From Streptomyces viridochromogenes DSM 40736 (GTDB taxonomy: Bacteria; Actinomycetota; Actinomycetes; Streptomycetales; Streptomycetaceae), in contig NZ_GG657757.1 in assembly GCF_000158955.1 (NCBI RefSeq), positions 7,020,580-7,084,579 of the forward strand: DNA of 64,000 bases. The letters are read 5' to 3'. The notes below the pieces were generated by a model. It was not told the origin of the DNA and made no database searches. It was given only the letters and a program-made list of their open reading frames with translations. Both the position numbers and the translations under genes were made by a program. Shown here piece after piece: positions 25,645-34,411 of this stretch. Numbering within the stretch: the first letter of the stretch is position 1; every line of letters starts with the position of its first letter.

Positions 25645-25737
25645 CGGAGGCAGCCGACCGCAAAAGCGATTGGCGGTCCGTCGCCGCGTCGCCATAATCC
25701 CCTTGATCAGGGGGAGTTCGGGAGCGGGGGCGGGAGC

Positions 25738-26787
25738 GTGATCGTGTTCGGGTGCGCGCGGTGCGGTGCCGAGTTGACGGTGCCGGTGTCGCGGGTGGCG
25801 CTGCCCGCCCATGCCCACCAGCGGTACGGACACGAACTGCTCCCCGCCCTGATGGAGTCCGGCACCTACGCCGTCGACCCCGAGCCCTTCGGACCGCCCT
25901 GGCGGCTCTGGAGCGAGGTCGGGGCGGAGGGGGCGGCGGCCCGGGGCGTGTTCGCGCCGGTGCCCGCCCTGTCCTTCGGGGCCCCCGGGGCGGTCGTCGT
26001 CGCGCCGGGCGATGTGCGCGGCACCGTCCTGATCCCCGAGCGGTGCGACGGTTACTGCCTCGGGCTGGACGGCAGGGACGGCCCCAATCTGGCCTGTGCG
26101 CGGTGCGGGCGGGCGGTGGCGACCCGGGTCGACGACTGCACGTTCTGGCAGACCGTGTGGCTCGCCCCGGAGGCGGTACAGCCCCTCACCACCGACGGCT
26201 CCGCCCGCCCCGCCGACTGGGAGGCACTGACGCGGGAGAGCGAGGCCATCCCGCCCGTCGAGCCGGGTGGATGGTGGGATCCCCGCTGGGAGGCGGCCGT
26301 CGGCGTGGCGCTCGCCCACCTGCTGGCCGCGTCGGAGGGCGTCCCCGTGGACGTCCCCGAAGGTCTCCTTGCCGAGACCTTCGGCCGCGCCCTCGACATC
26401 CTGCTGCCGGCCGAGGGCGCGCAGCGGAAGATGGCGGCCCTCGCCGGACCCGGTCTGTCACCCCCGGGCCCCGCCCCGGACATCGCGCTGGTCCCACGCC
26501 ACCCGGGCACCGGAGAGACGTGGCAACCACCGCCCGGCATCGCCCATGCCGTGCCGCTGGCCGCCGACGTGTGGCTCCACCTGGCCTTCCACGCCGAGCG
26601 GTCGCCCCTGCCCCTGAGCGGTGACATCCTGCGTGACGAGCCCCCGCCGCCACGGTCGCACAGCCTGTTCCGGCCCGACTCGCGCATTCTCCTCGCCGCA
26701 CTGGCCCGGCTGCCCGCCGTCCGTGAGCCGTGGCTGCGCGCGATCTACGACCGGGTGAACGCCTACCCGTACCGCCGCCCCTTCTAG
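25738..26787 (+). CDS. hypothetical protein with two CxxC zinc-ribbon-like pairs
   Basis: A 349-residue protein that I cannot place. It starts at GTG 25738 with a CARCGAELTVPVSRVALPAH segment, a Cys-x-x-Cys knuckle, and has a second pair in LACARCGRAVATRVDDCTFW near residue 120. These resemble a treble-clef or zinc ribbon split in two. The middle (WWDPRWEAAVGVALAHLLAA) is helical, and the C-terminal part contains Pro-rich linkers and RILLAALARLPAVREPWLRAIYDRV. It looks like a cytoplasmic, actinobacteria-specific protein. It is alone on the strand, 140 bases before the GH43 gene. Confidence 0.75.
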   Translation: MIVFGCARCGAELTVPVSRVALPAHAHQRYGHELLPALMESGTYAVDPEPFGPPWRLWSEVGAEGAAARGVFAPVPALSFGAPGAVVVAPGDVRGTVLIPERCDGYCLGLDGRDGPNLACARCGRAVATRVDDCTFWQTVWLAPEAVQPLTTDGSARPADWEALTRESEAIPPVEPGGWWDPRWEAAVGVALAHLLAASEGVPVDVPEGLLAETFGRALDILLPAEGAQRKMAALAGPGLSPPGPAPDIALVPRHPGTGETWQPPPGIAHAVPLAADVWLHLAFHAERSPLPLSGDILRDEPPPPRSHSLFRPDSRILLAALARLPAVREPWLRAIYDRVNAYPYRRPF

Positions 26788-26924
26788 ATCCCGCCGCCTT
26801 CGTCCCGTCAGACCCGTTGACCTCCCCGTGACACACCCTTACCTTTTCGGCGTTCGTAATGACAGATGGTGTTCGACATACCAGACAACGCCGTGTGTCC
26901 CCAGTGAGAGGCAGGCCCCTCCCC

Positions 26925-28022
26925 ATGAGCCGCGACCGCGACCCCGCTCTGCCCGAACCCCCCAGCCGCAGGCTGCTGCTGAAGGGCGCCGCAGCCGCCG
27001 GTGCCCTCGCCGCCGTTCCCGCCGTCCCCGCCGTGGCCCAGGCTTCCGAGCTCGCCAGGTCCCCGAAGCAGGCCGCCCCCTACGTGAACCCGCTCGTCCG
27101 CAACCGGGCCGACCCGCACGTCAACCGGCACAAGGACGGCTTCTACTACTTCACCGCCACCGCCCCCGAGTACGACCGCATCATCCTGCGCCGCTCCCGC
27201 ACCCTGAACGGACTCGGCACCGCCGCCGAGTCCGTCATCTGGCGCGCCCACGCCACCGGCCCCATGGGCGCGCACATCTGGGCGCCCGAACTGCACCGCA
27301 TCGGCGGCAAGTGGTACATCTACTTCGCCTCCGCGCCCGCCGAGGACGTCTGGGCGATCCGCATATGGGTGCTGGAGAACGCCCACCCCGACCCCTTCAA
27401 GGGCACCTGGGTGGAGCGGGGGCAGGTGAAGACGGCCTGGGAGACCACGCCTGGTGCAGGAGGCGGGCGAAGAGGTAGTCGGGATCACCTCGCCTGGGCG
27501 CAGCACGAGCCCGGCCTGGACAACAACACCGGCATCTTCCTGTCCGAGATGGCGAACCCCTGGACCCTGAAGGGCCCTCAGGTGCGGCTCTCCACCCCGG
27601 AGTACGACTGGGAGTGCATCGGTTTCAAGGTCAACGAGGGGCCGTACGTGCTGCAGCGCAACGGCCGCCTGTTCATGACGTACTCGGCCAGCGCCACCGA
27701 CTTCAACTACTGCATGGGCCTGCTGACCGCCGACGCCGACAGCCACCTCCTGGACCCCATGAGCTGGTCCAAGTCGCCGACCCCGGTCTTCACCAGCAAC
27801 GACACCACCAAGCAGTACGGCCCCGGCCACAACTGCTTCACGGTCGCCGAGGACGGCCGCACCGACGTCCTCGTCTACCACGCCCGCCAGTACAAGGAGA
27901 TCAACGGCGACCCGCTGAACGACCCCAACCGCCACACCCGCGTCCAGAGGCTCGGCTGGAAGCCGGACGGCACCCCCGACTTCGGCATCCCGGTCGCCGA
28001 CACCGCGAAGGCGGGGGCATGA
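26925..28022 (+). CDS. secreted GH43 family glycosidase (arabinosidase type)
   Basis: A 365-residue five-bladed beta-propeller glycosidase, expected to release arabinose from arabinan or arabinoxylan side chains. A twin-arginine signal (SRRLLLKGAAAAGALAA) precedes VRNRADPHVNRHKDGFYYF, whose Asp is the GH43 general base; HIWAPELHRIGGKWYIYF contributes the middle Glu region. PEYDWECIGFKVNEGPY and YGPGHNCFTVAEDG complete the family pattern. Residues about 175-190 (PGAGGGRRGSRDH) are unlike the family, which has an aromatic strand here, and use rare codons. ATG 26925 starts MSRDRD. It is 1 base from the next gene, so they form an operon. Confidence 0.88.
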   Translation: MSRDRDPALPEPPSRRLLLKGAAAAGALAAVPAVPAVAQASELARSPKQAAPYVNPLVRNRADPHVNRHKDGFYYFTATAPEYDRIILRRSRTLNGLGTAAESVIWRAHATGPMGAHIWAPELHRIGGKWYIYFASAPAEDVWAIRIWVLENAHPDPFKGTWVERGQVKTAWETTPGAGGGRRGSRDHLAWAQHEPGLDNNTGIFLSEMANPWTLKGPQVRLSTPEYDWECIGFKVNEGPYVLQRNGRLFMTYSASATDFNYCMGLLTADADSHLLDPMSWSKSPTPVFTSNDTTKQYGPGHNCFTVAEDGRTDVLVYHARQYKEINGDPLNDPNRHTRVQRLGWKPDGTPDFGIPVADTAKAGA

Positions 28023-28023
28023 G

Positions 28024-29436
28024 ATGAGACGTGCGTACGCGCTTCTCCTCGCCCTGTGTCTGGGGCTGTTCGGCGCACTCGCCACCGCCGGACCCGCCCA
28101 GGCCGCGTCCCAGACCGTCACCAACGGCACCCAGTTCACGGACACCTCGGGCAGCCCCGTCCACGCGCACGGCGGCGGAGTCCTCAAGGTCGGCTCGTAC
28201 TACTACTGGTTCGGCGAGCACCGCAACGCCGACAACACCTTCCGGTACGTCGACGCCTACCGCTCGACCGACCTGAAGAACTGGGAGTTCCGCAACCACG
28301 TCCTGACCGAGGCCAGTGACCCGGAGCTCGCCACCGCCAACATCGAGCGGCCCAAGGTCATGTACAACGCGGCCACCGGCAAGTTCGTGATGTGGATGCA
28401 CAAGGAGAACGGCGCCGACTACAGCGAGGCCCGCGCCGCCGTCGCCGTCTCCGACACCGTCGACGGCGACTACACCTGGAAGGGCAGCTTCCGGCCACTC
28501 GGCCAGCACATGTCCCGGGACATCACCGTCTTCGTCGACACCGACGGCGCCGGGTACATGATCTCCGCCGCCCGCGAGAACTACGACCTCCAGATCTACC
28601 GCCTCACCGCCGACTACACCGGCATAGCGAGCCTGGTCGCCAACCCCTGGCCCGGCGGCCACCGCGAGGCACCGGCCCTGTTCAAGCGGAACGGCGTGTA
28701 CTTCATGCTGACCTCGGGCGCCACCGGCTGGAACCCCAACCAGCAGCAGTACGCCACCGCCACCAACCTCGCCGGCCCCTGGTCCGCCATGAAGAACATC
28801 GGCGACTCCACGGCCTACGGCTCGCAGACCGCGTTCGTCCTGCCCGTGCAGGGCACCTCGGGCACCTCGTACCTCTACCTGGGCGACCGCTGGGGCAACT
28901 CCTTCGGCGGGACCGTCAACGACTCCCGGTACGTCTGGCTGCCGCTGACGTTCTCCAACTCGACCACGATGTCCATGTCCTGGTCGCCGGAGGTCACCGT
29001 CGACACGGCGGCCGGAACCGTCTCCGGCACCGGCGCCACGTACAACACCCTGATCGCCCGTCACTCCTCCAAGTGCGCGGACGTGACGAGCCAGTCGCTC
29101 TGGGCCGGTGCCCAGCTCAAGCAGTACGACTGCAACGGCGGCGTCAACCAGAAGTACTGGTTCAAGTCCGCCGGAAGCGGCTCCTACCAGCTGATGGTCC
29201 GCAACAGCTCCCTGTGCGTCCAGGAGAACGCGAGCACGGTCACGCAGGAGAACTGCGACGCCTCCGCGACCAGCCAGCAGTGGTCGCTGACCACCACCGG
29301 CTCGTACGTGAACGTCAAGTCGCGCGCCACCGGCGAGTGCCTGGACGTGAACGGCGCGTCCACCGCCAACTCCGCCGCCCTGATCACGTACACGTGCAAC
29401 GGAGGAACCAACCAGCAGTGGACGCGCGGTACCTGA
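28024..29436 (+). CDS. secreted GH43 family (exo-beta-1,3-galactanase type) with CBM13
   Basis: A 470-residue enzyme. Sec signal MRRAYALLLALCLGLFGALA is followed by a GH43 propeller (VHAHGGGVLKVGSYYYWFGE, YRSTDLKNWEFRNHVL, NIERPKVMYNAATGKFVMWM, SRDITVFVDTDGAGYM), the pattern of subfamily 24 exo-beta-1,3-galactanases of Streptomyces. Residues about 345-470 are a ricin-type CBM13 with three repeats, each with QxW-like motifs (NQKYWF, SQQWSL, NQQWTR). It should cut the galactan backbone of arabinogalactan proteins. The gene is translationally close to the preceding GH43 gene; the two together fit type II arabinogalactan removal. Confidence 0.87.
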   Translation: MRRAYALLLALCLGLFGALATAGPAQAASQTVTNGTQFTDTSGSPVHAHGGGVLKVGSYYYWFGEHRNADNTFRYVDAYRSTDLKNWEFRNHVLTEASDPELATANIERPKVMYNAATGKFVMWMHKENGADYSEARAAVAVSDTVDGDYTWKGSFRPLGQHMSRDITVFVDTDGAGYMISAARENYDLQIYRLTADYTGIASLVANPWPGGHREAPALFKRNGVYFMLTSGATGWNPNQQQYATATNLAGPWSAMKNIGDSTAYGSQTAFVLPVQGTSGTSYLYLGDRWGNSFGGTVNDSRYVWLPLTFSNSTTMSMSWSPEVTVDTAAGTVSGTGATYNTLIARHSSKCADVTSQSLWAGAQLKQYDCNGGVNQKYWFKSAGSGSYQLMVRNSSLCVQENASTVTQENCDASATSQQWSLTTTGSYVNVKSRATGECLDVNGASTANSAALITYTCNGGTNQQWTRGT

Positions 29437-29442
29437 CCGAGA

Positions 29443-31104
29443 TCAGGCGAGCAGGTCGATCGCGTCGATCGCCGTGCCCGCACTGAGGTAGCCGGTCGTC
29501 CCCGAACCGCTCACCACGTCGATCCTGAGCACGTTGTACTGACTCGCGTCCGTCTTCCAGGCGAACGCCGGAACGCTGTACGTGAACGTGTGGTTGTTGC
29601 CCCGGTACGAACCGTTGGTCAGCGACCGGGTGTTCGGCTGGGTGGGCGGGGAGGGGATCGCGGACGTCCAGGTGTCGTTGACGGTGACCTGGGGGCGGCC
29701 GTTCGCGTACGCCGTCGTCACCCCGATGCGCAGGGTGTGCGCGGCGGCCGCCTGGGCCGAGGTCAGCTTGAAGTACACCAGGATGCCGCTGTTGACGTCC
29801 TTCCAGAGGTAGCAGGGGAAGGCCGCCGTCTCCCCGTTGCCGATGACGACGTTGCCCGTCCAGGACGCGGCCCGCGCATCGGACGGATGCGCGTACGTCA
29901 TCAGCTCCGCGTTCTTGAACCCGCCCGGTGTGCCGTTCCAGTCACCGATCCGCCAGATCGCGCTCGCGTTGGACGGGTCGTTCGAGGCGGGGACGGCGAT
30001 CGTGTTCAGCGTGGTCGTCCCGCCCGCCGTCACACCCACCGACGTGGTGTACACCGCCAGCTCGCCCTTGAAGACGGTCAGCGTGTACGAGCCCGGCAGG
30101 ACCCCGGGGATGGAGAAGAAGCCGTCCGAGGAGCGTGCCGAACCCCAGTACTGCGCCCCCGCGTTGGCCAGCCCCACCGTGTACGGGTACGCCGTGTCCC
30201 GCCCGGAGATGCCGACGCCCGCCACCTTGCCCCGGCCGCTCGCCGGCACGTACCCGGAGATGCCCAGCCCGTCGGCCCACGGAGTGGTCAGCGTGCCCGG
30301 AAACAGTGCCGAGGAGGGCGCCCCGCCGTCCGTGAAGGCGATGACGTACGGACCCTGGAGGCCGAAGCGCTGGGCCTCGGTCTGGTTCTGGCCGTAGTAG
30401 AGGATCTCGTACAGGCCACCGCCGTCCGCGCTCTGGTGACGCAGCAGGGAGCGGTAGAAGGGGCCGCCGGAGGCCTTCTCGTGGTTGCTGCGCACGACCC
30501 AGAGGCCGACGCCGCCGGAGGACCAGCCGACGTAGTCGTAGTCCATGACACGCCGCCTGGCGTAGTGCTTCGAGCGGGTCTGCCCGTCGGACTTCCGGAA
30601 CACGTCCGAGGCCTCGATGGTGGTCGGCGCGTACGTGTAGGAGTCGGGCTCGTCGTTGAGGAACGCGCCCTTCTTCACGCGCACGATGTACCGGGTCGCC
30701 GAGACGGACGCGTCGGCCTTGTTCGTCCACAGGTAGACGTTGTTCTCGCCGCTGCGGGCCGCGTAGTAGTGCTTCAGCGTGCCGTGCGTGACGGAGACGA
30801 GGATCGTCGAACCCGACTGCCTGATGCCGACGGTGGAGGCGCCGAGGCCGGACTCGATGTGCGAGTTCATGCCGCCGTAGCCCTGGTACTCCGTGCCCCG
30901 GTACACCAGGGAGGTCAGGTCGCCGGTGGACTTGCTGACCTTGAAGACCAGTTGGGCGCCGGTGTCGACGACGTAGTTCGAGCCGTCGTCGGACCAGCCG
31001 AAGGCGGCGGCGTGCGCCGTGCCGGTGAGGGCGGCGCCCGCGACGGCGGTCGCGCCGAGGACGAAGCTGCGGCGGCCGACCGGTCTGCGCGCGGATCCGG
31101 ACAT
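29443..31104 (-). CDS. secreted rhamnogalacturonan lyase, PL4 family
   Basis: A 553-residue lyase that cleaves rhamnogalacturonan-I by beta-elimination. The Tat signal SARRPVGRRSFVLGATAVAG leads into a beta-sandwich catalytic domain (YVVDTGAQLVFKVSKSTGDL, GGMNSHIESGLG), a middle FN3-like domain (LPGSYTLTVFKGELAVYTTS) and a C-terminal CBM-like jelly roll (IWRIGDWNGTPGGFKNAELM, VLRIDVVSGSG). This three-domain order is that of PL4. The gene is divergent from the CE12 esterase; the shared 190-base promoter holds palindromes. The 3' end is six bases from the convergent CBM13 gene. Confidence 0.88.
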   Translation of the reverse strand: MSGSARRPVGRRSFVLGATAVAGAALTGTAHAAAFGWSDDGSNYVVDTGAQLVFKVSKSTGDLTSLVYRGTEYQGYGGMNSHIESGLGASTVGIRQSGSTILVSVTHGTLKHYYAARSGENNVYLWTNKADASVSATRYIVRVKKGAFLNDEPDSYTYAPTTIEASDVFRKSDGQTRSKHYARRRVMDYDYVGWSSGGVGLWVVRSNHEKASGGPFYRSLLRHQSADGGGLYEILYYGQNQTEAQRFGLQGPYVIAFTDGGAPSSALFPGTLTTPWADGLGISGYVPASGRGKVAGVGISGRDTAYPYTVGLANAGAQYWGSARSSDGFFSIPGVLPGSYTLTVFKGELAVYTTSVGVTAGGTTTLNTIAVPASNDPSNASAIWRIGDWNGTPGGFKNAELMTYAHPSDARAASWTGNVVIGNGETAAFPCYLWKDVNSGILVYFKLTSAQAAAAHTLRIGVTTAYANGRPQVTVNDTWTSAIPSPPTQPNTRSLTNGSYRGNNHTFTYSVPAFAWKTDASQYNVLRIDVVSGSGTTGYLSAGTAIDAIDLLA

Positions 31105-31167
31105 GGAGGTGTCTCCTTCAGGAGGTGGGGGGTCTGCGGGTGTGAGCGAGAGTGACAGTTGAATCGA

Positions 31168-31188
31168 TTTCGCGAAAGGCCTTTCGCG
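31168..31188. promoter_or_regulatory. overlapping palindromes in the PL4/CE12 promoter
   Basis: TTTCGCGAAA at 31168-31177 overlaps CGCGAAAGGCCTTTCGCG at 31171-31188, an 18-base perfect palindrome. It lies 64 bases upstream of the PL4 start and about 107 upstream of the CE12 start. The repeated GAAA/TTTC halves are typical of LacI-family operators on glycoside hydrolase genes of actinobacteria. Confidence 0.6.
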
Positions 31189-31227
31189 CTCCCGGCGAAG
31201 CACTCCTGTGAAATCGAGCGATAGTCT

Positions 31228-31241
31228 AGGAAGCGCTTGCC
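31228..31241. promoter_or_regulatory. LacI-type operator candidate near CE12
   Basis: AGGAAGCGCTTGCC. The core GGAAGCGCTT is shared, in either orientation, with the element at 5596-5609 upstream of the LacI repressor gene. It lies 54 bases before the CE12 start. Confidence 0.45.
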
Positions 31242-31294
31242 GCACGCGGTACGGTCCAGCGCCAGGCCTTGTCACCGTGACGGAGGAGCCGCGA

Positions 31295-32338
31295 GTGAGA
31301 CGTTTCAACATCGCCGTGCTGGCGGCTGTGACGCTGAGCACCGCCTTGTCCGCCGTGCCCGCCCACGCGGGCGGGGGAAGCGGCAGGCCGGGCCTCGCGC
31401 ACTGCGCCGCCGGCGCCTGCCACTTCGACGTCTCCCCGGGCACCTACGACGTGCGGGTCACCCTCGGAGGGGAGGCCGCCTCCAGCACGAGCGTCAGCGG
31501 CGAAACCCGCCGCACCCTGCTGCCCGAGACGGCCGCCCCGGCCGGTGAACGCCTCACCCGCAGCTTCACCGTGAACGTCCGCACCCCCGAGGGCGAGCCC
31601 ACCGGCCCCGACGGCACCCCCGGCCTCGACCTGCGGATCGGCGGTTCAGCGCCCGCCCTCGCCGGCATCCGCGTCACCCCGGCCCGGCACACCCGCCAGA
31701 TCTTCCTGATCGGCGACTCCACCGTCTGCGACCAGCCAGGCGACCCGTACTCCGGCTGGGGCCAGCAACTGCCCCAGTACCTGCGCGAGGGCGTCTCCGT
31801 CGCCAACTACGCCGATTCCGGCGAGAGTACGGTCTCGTATCTGGGGAACCCGAAGCTGTGGGCCACCGTACGGCCCCTGATCCGCCCCGGCGACCTGGTC
31901 CTCGTCCAGCTCGCCCACAACGACAAGACCACGGACGAGACCACCTACCGGGCCAACCTGGAGACCCTGGTGGCGGGAGTCCGGGAGCGGGGCGGACAGC
32001 CGGTCCTTGTCACTCCCATCGTGCGACGCTGGTTCAACCCCGACGGCACGCTGAACAACGCAACCGCGCTCCTGGTCAACGGGCTGGGCGTCGACCACCC
32101 GGCGGTCACGCGCGCCGTCGCCGCCGCGCAGGGCGTCCCGCTCATCGACCTCACCGCGAAGACGAAGGCACTCGTCGAATCCCTGGGCGTCGAGGGTTCC
32201 AAGGCGCTGTACCTCTACAACGAGGCGCGGGACAACACGCACACCTCCGTGCGCGGTGCGACGGCCTACGCGGCCCTGGTCCGCGACGAACTCGTCACCC
32301 TGCATCTGGTGCCGAAGGGCAAGGTGCGGGTGAGATGA
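31295..32338 (+). CDS. secreted rhamnogalacturonan acetylesterase, CE12 (SGNH hydrolase)
   Basis: A 347-residue esterase that removes acetyl groups from rhamnogalacturonan. GTG 31295 follows GGAGGAG; Sec signal RRFNIAVLAAVTLSTALSAV and AHA cleavage site. The N-terminal 110 residues form an accessory beta-domain (FDVSPGTYDVRVTLGGEA). The SGNH blocks are FLIGDSTVCDQ (Ser), Gly in YADSGEST, Asn in QLAHNDKT and Asp/His in DNTHTS. The gene is divergent from PL4 and upstream of the DUF2264 gene; a strong hairpin separates the two. Confidence 0.87.
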   Translation: MRRFNIAVLAAVTLSTALSAVPAHAGGGSGRPGLAHCAAGACHFDVSPGTYDVRVTLGGEAASSTSVSGETRRTLLPETAAPAGERLTRSFTVNVRTPEGEPTGPDGTPGLDLRIGGSAPALAGIRVTPARHTRQIFLIGDSTVCDQPGDPYSGWGQQLPQYLREGVSVANYADSGESTVSYLGNPKLWATVRPLIRPGDLVLVQLAHNDKTTDETTYRANLETLVAGVRERGGQPVLVTPIVRRWFNPDGTLNNATALLVNGLGVDHPAVTRAVAAAQGVPLIDLTAKTKALVESLGVEGSKALYLYNEARDNTHTSVRGATAYAALVRDELVTLHLVPKGKVRVR

Positions 32339-32342
32339 ACCC

Positions 32343-32376
32343 CTGGGGCGCCCCGACCGGAACCGGGGCGCTCCAG
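32343..32376 (+). terminator. hairpin terminator after CE12
   Basis: A 13-base stem with one mismatch (CTGGGGCGCCCCG and CGGGGCGCTCCAG) around an eight-base loop, five bases after the CE12 stop. It has no U tract, as is usual in Streptomyces. Confidence 0.6.
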
Positions 32377-32446
32377 GTCTCACCTACCGTCCAGCCGTTT
32401 CGACCGTACCGAGCGTTCCGAGCGTCCTGAGCACGAGAGAGAACCG

Positions 32447-34129
32447 ATGCGACTGCCGCCCGCCGACCGCACGACCGGCCCCGTCACCGGCTACACCCGC
32501 GCCCACTGGGAGGCGGCGGCCGACGCCCTGCTCGCCGCCGTCGAGCCGTACGCGACGCGGGACCGCGCGCTGTACCACCTGCCCGGCGACCGCAGCAGCT
32601 GGTCGGGCCGGCTCTCCGACGGCCTGGAGGGCTACGCCCGCACCCTGCTGCTGGCCGCCTTCCGCCGCGACGAGAAGGCCCTGGAGCGCTATGCCGACGG
32701 CCTCGCCGCCGGCGTCTCGGGCGTCTGGCCCCGTATCGAGGACCGCAGTCAGCCGCTGGTGGAGGCGGCCTCGATCGCGCTCGCCCTGCGGCTGACACGG
32801 GAGCTGCTGTGGGACCGGCTGGACGACGGCGTACGCCGGCGGGCGGCCGCCTGGCTCGGCGACGCCCTCACCGCCGAACCCTGGCCGTGCAACTGGGAGT
32901 TGTTCCCCGTCACCGTGGGCGGCTTCCTCGCCGAGGTCGGCCACGAGCCGGACGCCTCCCGCGCGGCCGTCGACCGGGGCCTGGAGCGCATCGAGCAGTG
33001 GTACGTGGGCGACGGCTGGTACACCGACGGCGACGGCCGCAAGTTCGACTACTACAACGGCTGGGCGATGCACCTCTACCCGGTGCTGCACGCCTGGCTG
33101 GAGGGCGACGAGCACCTGCTGGACCTGTACGGGGGCCGCCTGTCGCGTCACCTCTCCGACTACGCCCGCCTGTTCGGCGGTGACGGCGCGCCCATGCACC
33201 AGGGGCGTTCCCTGACCTACCGCTTCGCGACGACGGCCCCGCTGTGGCTGGGCGCCCTGACGGGCCGTACACCACTGTCTCCGGGCGAGACGCGGCGCCT
33301 CGCCTCCGGAGCCCTGCGCTACTTCCTCGACCGGGGCGCGGTGGACGACCGGGGCCTGCTCTCCCTGGGCTGGCACGGCCCCGACGAGTCCGTCCTCCAG
33401 GGCTACTCGGGCCCGGCCTCCCCGTACTGGGCGAGCAAGGGTTTCCTCGGCCTGCTTCTGCCGGCCGACCACGAGGTGTGGACCGCCACGGAGGAACCCG
33501 CTCCCGCCGAGCGCACGGACGCCGTCACTCCCGTCGGGCCGCCCAACTGGCTGCTCCAGTCCACCCGTTCCGACGGCGTGGTCCGCCTGCACAACCACGG
33601 CAGCGAGGACGTCCGCTACGACCCGTACTACACGCGCCTGGCCTACTCGACCGTGACGGCTCCGGCGCCGTCGCACGACAACAGCGTGTTCGTGGGCGAC
33701 GACCCGAGCCGCACGGGCATCGAACCGCTGGGCACCGGCGAGGGCTGGGCGGCCTCGCGGCACACGGCGGGCGGCGGAGCACGGGTGACGAGCGTGGTGC
33801 TGGCGCGGGGAGCGTCGGAGGTGCGGGCCCACTGGGTGTCGGGGGCCGAGCCGGGCACGCCGGTGCGGGTGACCGGCTGGCCGGCGGCGGAGGGCGTCCG
33901 GGCGGAACTCCTGCCCGCGATCGGCCTGGACGAGACCCTCACCGGCGTCACCGGCGAGAACACCACCCTCTTCGTCGCCCTGGCCCGGCTGACGGCGGAG
34001 GAGAACCCCGTTCCGCTGCCGGACACCGTCGTCGTCAGCGGTTCCGGCGACGGGGAGCTGACGGTCCGCTGGGACGAGGGGCCCGAAGTGCGGGTCCGGC
34101 TCGACGGTTCCGGCGTGAACGTCGCCTGA
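32447..34129 (+). CDS. DUF2264 protein, GH154-like glycoside hydrolase
   Basis: A 560-residue cytoplasmic protein of the DUF2264 family. An (alpha/alpha)6-barrel N-terminal part (WSGRLSDGLEGYARTLLLAA, QPLVEAASIALALRLTRELLW, NWELFPVTVGGFLAEVG, YVGDGWYTDGDGRKFDYYNGWAMH, GDGAPMHQGRSLTYRFA) precedes a beta-sandwich (residues about 350-560). DUF2264 is now assigned to GH154; one characterised member acts on glucuronic acid of arabinogalactan, which suits this locus, but a beta-glucuronidase activity here is an inference. No signal peptide is seen, so substrates would be imported oligosaccharides. ATG 32447 begins MRLPPADRTT. Confidence 0.82.
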   Translation: MRLPPADRTTGPVTGYTRAHWEAAADALLAAVEPYATRDRALYHLPGDRSSWSGRLSDGLEGYARTLLLAAFRRDEKALERYADGLAAGVSGVWPRIEDRSQPLVEAASIALALRLTRELLWDRLDDGVRRRAAAWLGDALTAEPWPCNWELFPVTVGGFLAEVGHEPDASRAAVDRGLERIEQWYVGDGWYTDGDGRKFDYYNGWAMHLYPVLHAWLEGDEHLLDLYGGRLSRHLSDYARLFGGDGAPMHQGRSLTYRFATTAPLWLGALTGRTPLSPGETRRLASGALRYFLDRGAVDDRGLLSLGWHGPDESVLQGYSGPASPYWASKGFLGLLLPADHEVWTATEEPAPAERTDAVTPVGPPNWLLQSTRSDGVVRLHNHGSEDVRYDPYYTRLAYSTVTAPAPSHDNSVFVGDDPSRTGIEPLGTGEGWAASRHTAGGGARVTSVVLARGASEVRAHWVSGAEPGTPVRVTGWPAAEGVRAELLPAIGLDETLTGVTGENTTLFVALARLTAEENPVPLPDTVVVSGSGDGELTVRWDEGPEVRVRLDGSGVNVA

Positions 34130-34130
34130 C

Positions 34131-34320
34131 CGAGGACGCCCACGAGCACATCCGGAACGCCGCCACGCTCCATCCCCGGCTGCCGGTCCGCGTCCTGAGC
34201 CGGCTGCTGCGGGACACCCGCACCGCTGCCACGGCCGCTGAGAGCCGGGCGCTGCCCGTGGACGTCATGCGCCGGATGGCCGAGCGGATGGGGGCGGCAC
34301 CGCTCACCGTTCCGGAACAG
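34131..34320 (+). pseudogene. remnant of a leucine-rich-repeat-variant-like protein
   Basis: Immediately after the DUF2264 stop, one frame encodes EDAHEHIRNAATLHPRLPVR, VLSRLLRDTRTAATAAESRA and LPVDVMRRMAERMG. The alternating NxxLPVxVxxxLL pattern is that of LRV-type repeat proteins. There is no start codon and no ribosome-binding site, and the similarity fades after 34320, so this is a fragment. Confidence 0.35.
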
Positions 34321-34411
34321 GGCTCCGGGGCACGCTCGAGCGCTCCGGGGAAGGTGCCCAGACGGACGTACTTCGGCCGGGGCCGAAGCGATCCGGACCT
34401 AGCGTGGGCCC

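Noticed and set aside
23606..25663. 685-residue minus-strand frame opposite the permease gene
   Set aside because: Composition is typical of an antisense shadow of a high-GC gene; the plus-strand permease has clear membrane helices.
29590..31155. 521-residue plus-strand frame opposite the PL4 gene
   Set aside because: Valine, arginine and glycine-rich shadow with no recognisable protein pattern.
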